From: Prunus persica
Lineage: Eukaryota > Streptophyta > Magnoliopsida > Rosales > Rosaceae
Reading direction: 5' to 3'
DNA: 64,000 bases
Assembly: GCF_000346465.2 (NCBI RefSeq)
Contig: NC_034009.1
Coordinates: 6,928,079 to 6,992,078, forward strand
Below the pieces are notes generated by a model that was not told the origin of the DNA, ran no database searches, and saw only the letters and a program-made list of their open reading frames with translations. Of this stretch, positions 61,658 through 64,000 are shown piece after piece. The translations under genes were made by a program, and so were the position numbers. Numbering within the stretch: the first letter of the stretch is position 1; each line of letters opens with the position of its first letter.

Positions 61658-61776
61658 AAAGTTTAAAATCCAAATTAAACATACAAAATAGATTTTAAAT
61701 ATTTTACACTTTTTTTAGGGTTAATTAACTACACAGACCCATTAGCCCAGACCCATCCCTCCCCCACTCCCAATCA

Positions 61777-62490
61777 AGGTCTAAAATATCGATGGTATTT
61801 GAAATATTGGTAGTCCAAAAACACGAAAATTTCGATGGAAATATCGAGATATTATCGATATCGATAAAAATTGGATAAAAACCACGGCGGAAATGTAAGA
61901 AAAACTTGAAAATTTTTATTGAAACTTTGAATGATGTTTATTTAGTCAATTATCTATTAGTGTATCACAAAAAATTTGGAAGAAAATGCATTGCATGAAG
62001 AGTTTAATTGATTTAAATTGATTATATAGCGAGCTGACAAACACTGTGAGTGTAGAAAATATGTAGCAATTGATGAAAGAATATTAAACACACCATAATA
62101 ATTTATATATAATAATTTTCAACACTATTGTACACTTTATACATTGCATGGAAAGATATATGAGTGACTTAGTACCACTACATAGAGTTCCTCTTTGCGT
62201 ATTATCACAAAAACATAAACAACATGGTGGTTAAGGCGTTGGAGGCGTGAAATAGTATCGAATCCCCTTTGCATGTGTGCTTTGTGTTTTTTTTTCTTTT
62301 CATTTTTCCTATTACATCGATATTGTGACAAAATATTGCTGAAGTGTGGGCGAAATTATCGACATTGATATTTTCTGATATTATCGATATGTATACGATA
62401 TGTGTATGCATACGTTTTGAAATATTCGTAATCCGAAAAAACTATAATATCTTTGATATTTCATCAATATTATTGATATTTTAAACTACG
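61777..62490. mobile_element. Nested MITE/MULE-like element with 10-bp target duplication
   Basis: The element is flanked by perfect CTCCCAATCA repeats at 61767-61776 and 62491-62500. The ends are inverted and imperfect (AGGTCTAAAATATCGATG against ATTGATATTTTAAACTACG), and the interior is full of ATATCGATA-type phrases. Length is 714 bp. A 9-11 bp duplication fits Mutator-like elements. Confidence 0.8.
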
Positions 62491-63297
62491 CTCCCAATCA
62501 TCGTCAGCCATCATCACCCAAATCCAGTAGCCCCCACCCATGCCCAATAATACGATTAACAAAAAAGATGCATACCCAAATCAAACAGCAGGAAAAAAAA
62601 AAAAAAAAAAAAAAAAGAACGCTACACATCACAGAATCGAACAAAATCACAAGAAAATCATCCAATTTGCAAAACCAATATTAAAAACTAAGGGAACACA
62701 AAACCCAATGAAGAACCTCACAAATTGAGCTATAAAAAAATGGAAATAAAACAGACCCATATGTTGATACATCATCTATGTGTTTTTTTTTTCCGACCAG
62801 ACGTATAAAAATTGTTATTTATTTGATTAATATTATTATCATCTGTGTCTGTGTGTATAGCTGGAGTTTTTCAGTTTTTTATGGAGATTAAAACTTTTGG
62901 TGGGTTATCTGGGTGTTGCTGCGTTTGGGGGTTGAGTATGGGTGGGGGATAAAGGGGTTTGGGTTGGGAGGGATGAGGGTGATCTGGAGTGAGGGAGGAA
63001 TGGGTCTGTTTAGTTAACCCTAAAAAAAAGTTTAAAATATTTAAAATATTTCTTTATTATTTAATTTTGATTTAAAACTTTTAAATAGGTAATATTATTA
63101 AAATGTTCATGCCATGTCAGCACACTTAACGATTTTGTATATAGAAATAGACGGAATTGATAAACTAGACGGAATTGATAAACTGAGAAAATTTTAGCAA
63201 TTTTTAGAGATTTTGGGAGTTAAGTGAGAAATTTTCAGTTATAGGGGTTAAAGTGAGACTGAGCGCCTATTCATAGGGCTAAAACAATTAATTAAAC

Positions 63298-63754
63298 CTA
63301 TTTCTTTAAAAACAGACGGTGTCAAGTGGTTCTAAGTAGGGATCGTCATTTGGCTCGCAACCTGAACTAGGTAGCCTGAAGCCCGATGAGACAAAGCTCG
63401 CCGGACTCAAAAATTAAAAAAGCCCGTAAGGTTCCTGCCCAAACCCAAAAAATTCGTTCTAAGGCACCAAAGAAGTGTCCAACACTCAAAAGCGATATAC
63501 GTGCCAAGAGGTTCCAACTTCCAAGGTACCCATGGATGGTTTCCATGGGTGAGAATAATGGTTTTTGAAAACGTTCTGCTTTGGATGAAAGTTTATTGTT
63601 GGCTTGGGATGATCCACTGCATGTTTTAGGAGTGGGTGATTGGCTTGGCTATGAACAAAAATAATAGAACATCGATGGATGGTATATAAGCTTTAGGGAA
63701 TCATTTCCTTTGAAACTGGTTTTGCAACGACAAGTTCTAGGAAATGATATTCTT
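63298..63754. other. No gene seen
   Basis: Intergenic DNA. GGTGTCAAGTGGTTCT at about 63319 echoes GGTGTCAAGGGGTTCC at about 59826 in the same orientation, one on each side of the foldback element. Confidence 0.4.
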
Positions 63755-63907
63755 ATTTTATTTATTTTTTAGATAATCACGACATTACAAGGAAAACTTA
63801 TTACAGATGAAACAAAGAGGTACACCCTAGCCATGGCGGATGGAAAGAGACTAAGCCCGTTTGCCCGCCGAACCCTAATCCCACTTGAGACAGAACTCAT
63901 GGGTTGA

Positions 63908-64000
63908 TTAATTAAGTCTAAAAAGTAAAGGAAAATGATAACTTCGTAAATCCAAGATTGCAGGTTTATCAATCAAATTTAAAAAGCATAGGATGATGTT
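63908..64000 (-). pseudogene. MDL: 3' end of a second mandelonitrile lyase copy (edge)
   Basis: At the right edge, minus-strand DNA (from 64000) resembles the end of the lyase gene: the last codons read TSSYAF then TAA at 63981-63979, against AASFVF-TAA in the full gene, followed by the similar TTTGATTGATAAACC. Next to it (about 63958-63908) lies a second match to the terminal exon (ATCTTGGATT, then a CTTTTTAGACTTAATTAATC tail). The third copy of the 3' flank repeat (about 63755-63905) follows, as it does downstream of the full gene. The rest of this gene lies outside the window, so whether it is intact is unknown. Confidence 0.55.

Larger units (their letters stand above)
59881..63297. mobile_element. 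Long-arm foldback (MULE-like) element, nested
   Basis: The outer left arm (about 59881-60070) matches the reverse complement of about 63080-63297: TTAATTATTGTTTTA, GGGCACTCAGTC vs AGGCGCTCAGTC, AAAATTTTCTCACTTAAC and GTGCTGACGTGGCATG. The arms continue with 61658-61776 plus 62501-62550 against about 62925-63060 (ATATTTTA, TTTTTAGGGTTAA, ACAGACCCAT). Two insertions split the left arm. Without them the element is about 1.1 kb with arms of about 350 bp. Long termini suggest a Mutator-like non-autonomous element; the outer target duplication was not resolved. Confidence 0.7.

Noticed and set aside
1..64000. CRISPR array suggested by regular ACGACG spacing
   Set aside because: The host is a plant, the repeats are 6-10 bp in both orientations with no spacer structure, and a transposon explains them.

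Overview
The window is plant nuclear DNA, most likely Prunus (Rosaceae). It is AT-rich, its genes have many GT-AG introns, and its transposons are deeply nested. The strongest pointer is a four-exon gene for a 563-residue (R)-mandelonitrile lyase, the cyanogenic flavoprotein family known from cherry, almond and peach. All assignments come from reading the sequence; no database search was run.

Layout. Bases 1-8018 are one end of a CACTA (En/Spm-like) transposon. It carries a minus-strand seven-exon gene (Transposase_24-like region plus Ulp1/C48 protease) with in-frame stops. Its introns and subterminal DNA are packed with ACGACG/CCGTCGT motifs. It sits inside a decayed Ty3/gypsy element (gag remnant about 8043-9000, tRNA-Asp-type primer site 9267-9285, LTR from about 9290). 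From 11.2 to 20.9 kb there is no intact gene: a PPR pseudogene fragment, a GGT/GTG low-complexity block, a SINE with target duplications and several MITE-like elements.

Genes. (1) Xylose isomerase, plus strand, 20 coding exons, 21459-25951, 479 aa. (2) A small secreted protein of the At4g14100 type, plus strand, two exons, 26933-27860. (3) ARL1 small GTPase, plus strand, eight exons, 39321-44879, 182 aa. (4) (R)-mandelonitrile lyase, minus strand, 56232-58329. The 3' end of what looks like a second mandelonitrile lyase copy enters at the right edge, which suggests a tandem array. The four genes show no operon-like or pathway link; only the lyase and its edge copy form a functional cluster.

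Transposons between genes. A 2.6-kb solo-LTR-like element (29583-32197) has a perfect 5-bp target duplication (CTAGC). A related 2.4-kb copy (about 50594-52971) lies inside the integrase region of a Ty1/copia element (48254-55604). That copia element has paired LTRs, target duplication AAAAC, primer site and polypurine tract, but carries stops and has lost the integrase catalytic glutamate. A truncated gypsy element (34.45-38.19 kb) has LTR-like DNA and a broken gag. Between the two lyase copies lies a long-arm foldback element (59881-63297) that holds two further insertions with 9- and 10-bp target duplications.

The most unusual structure is in the CACTA element: one cassette of about 165 bp, with the same ordered series of ACGACG motifs, recurs in different introns of the same gene.
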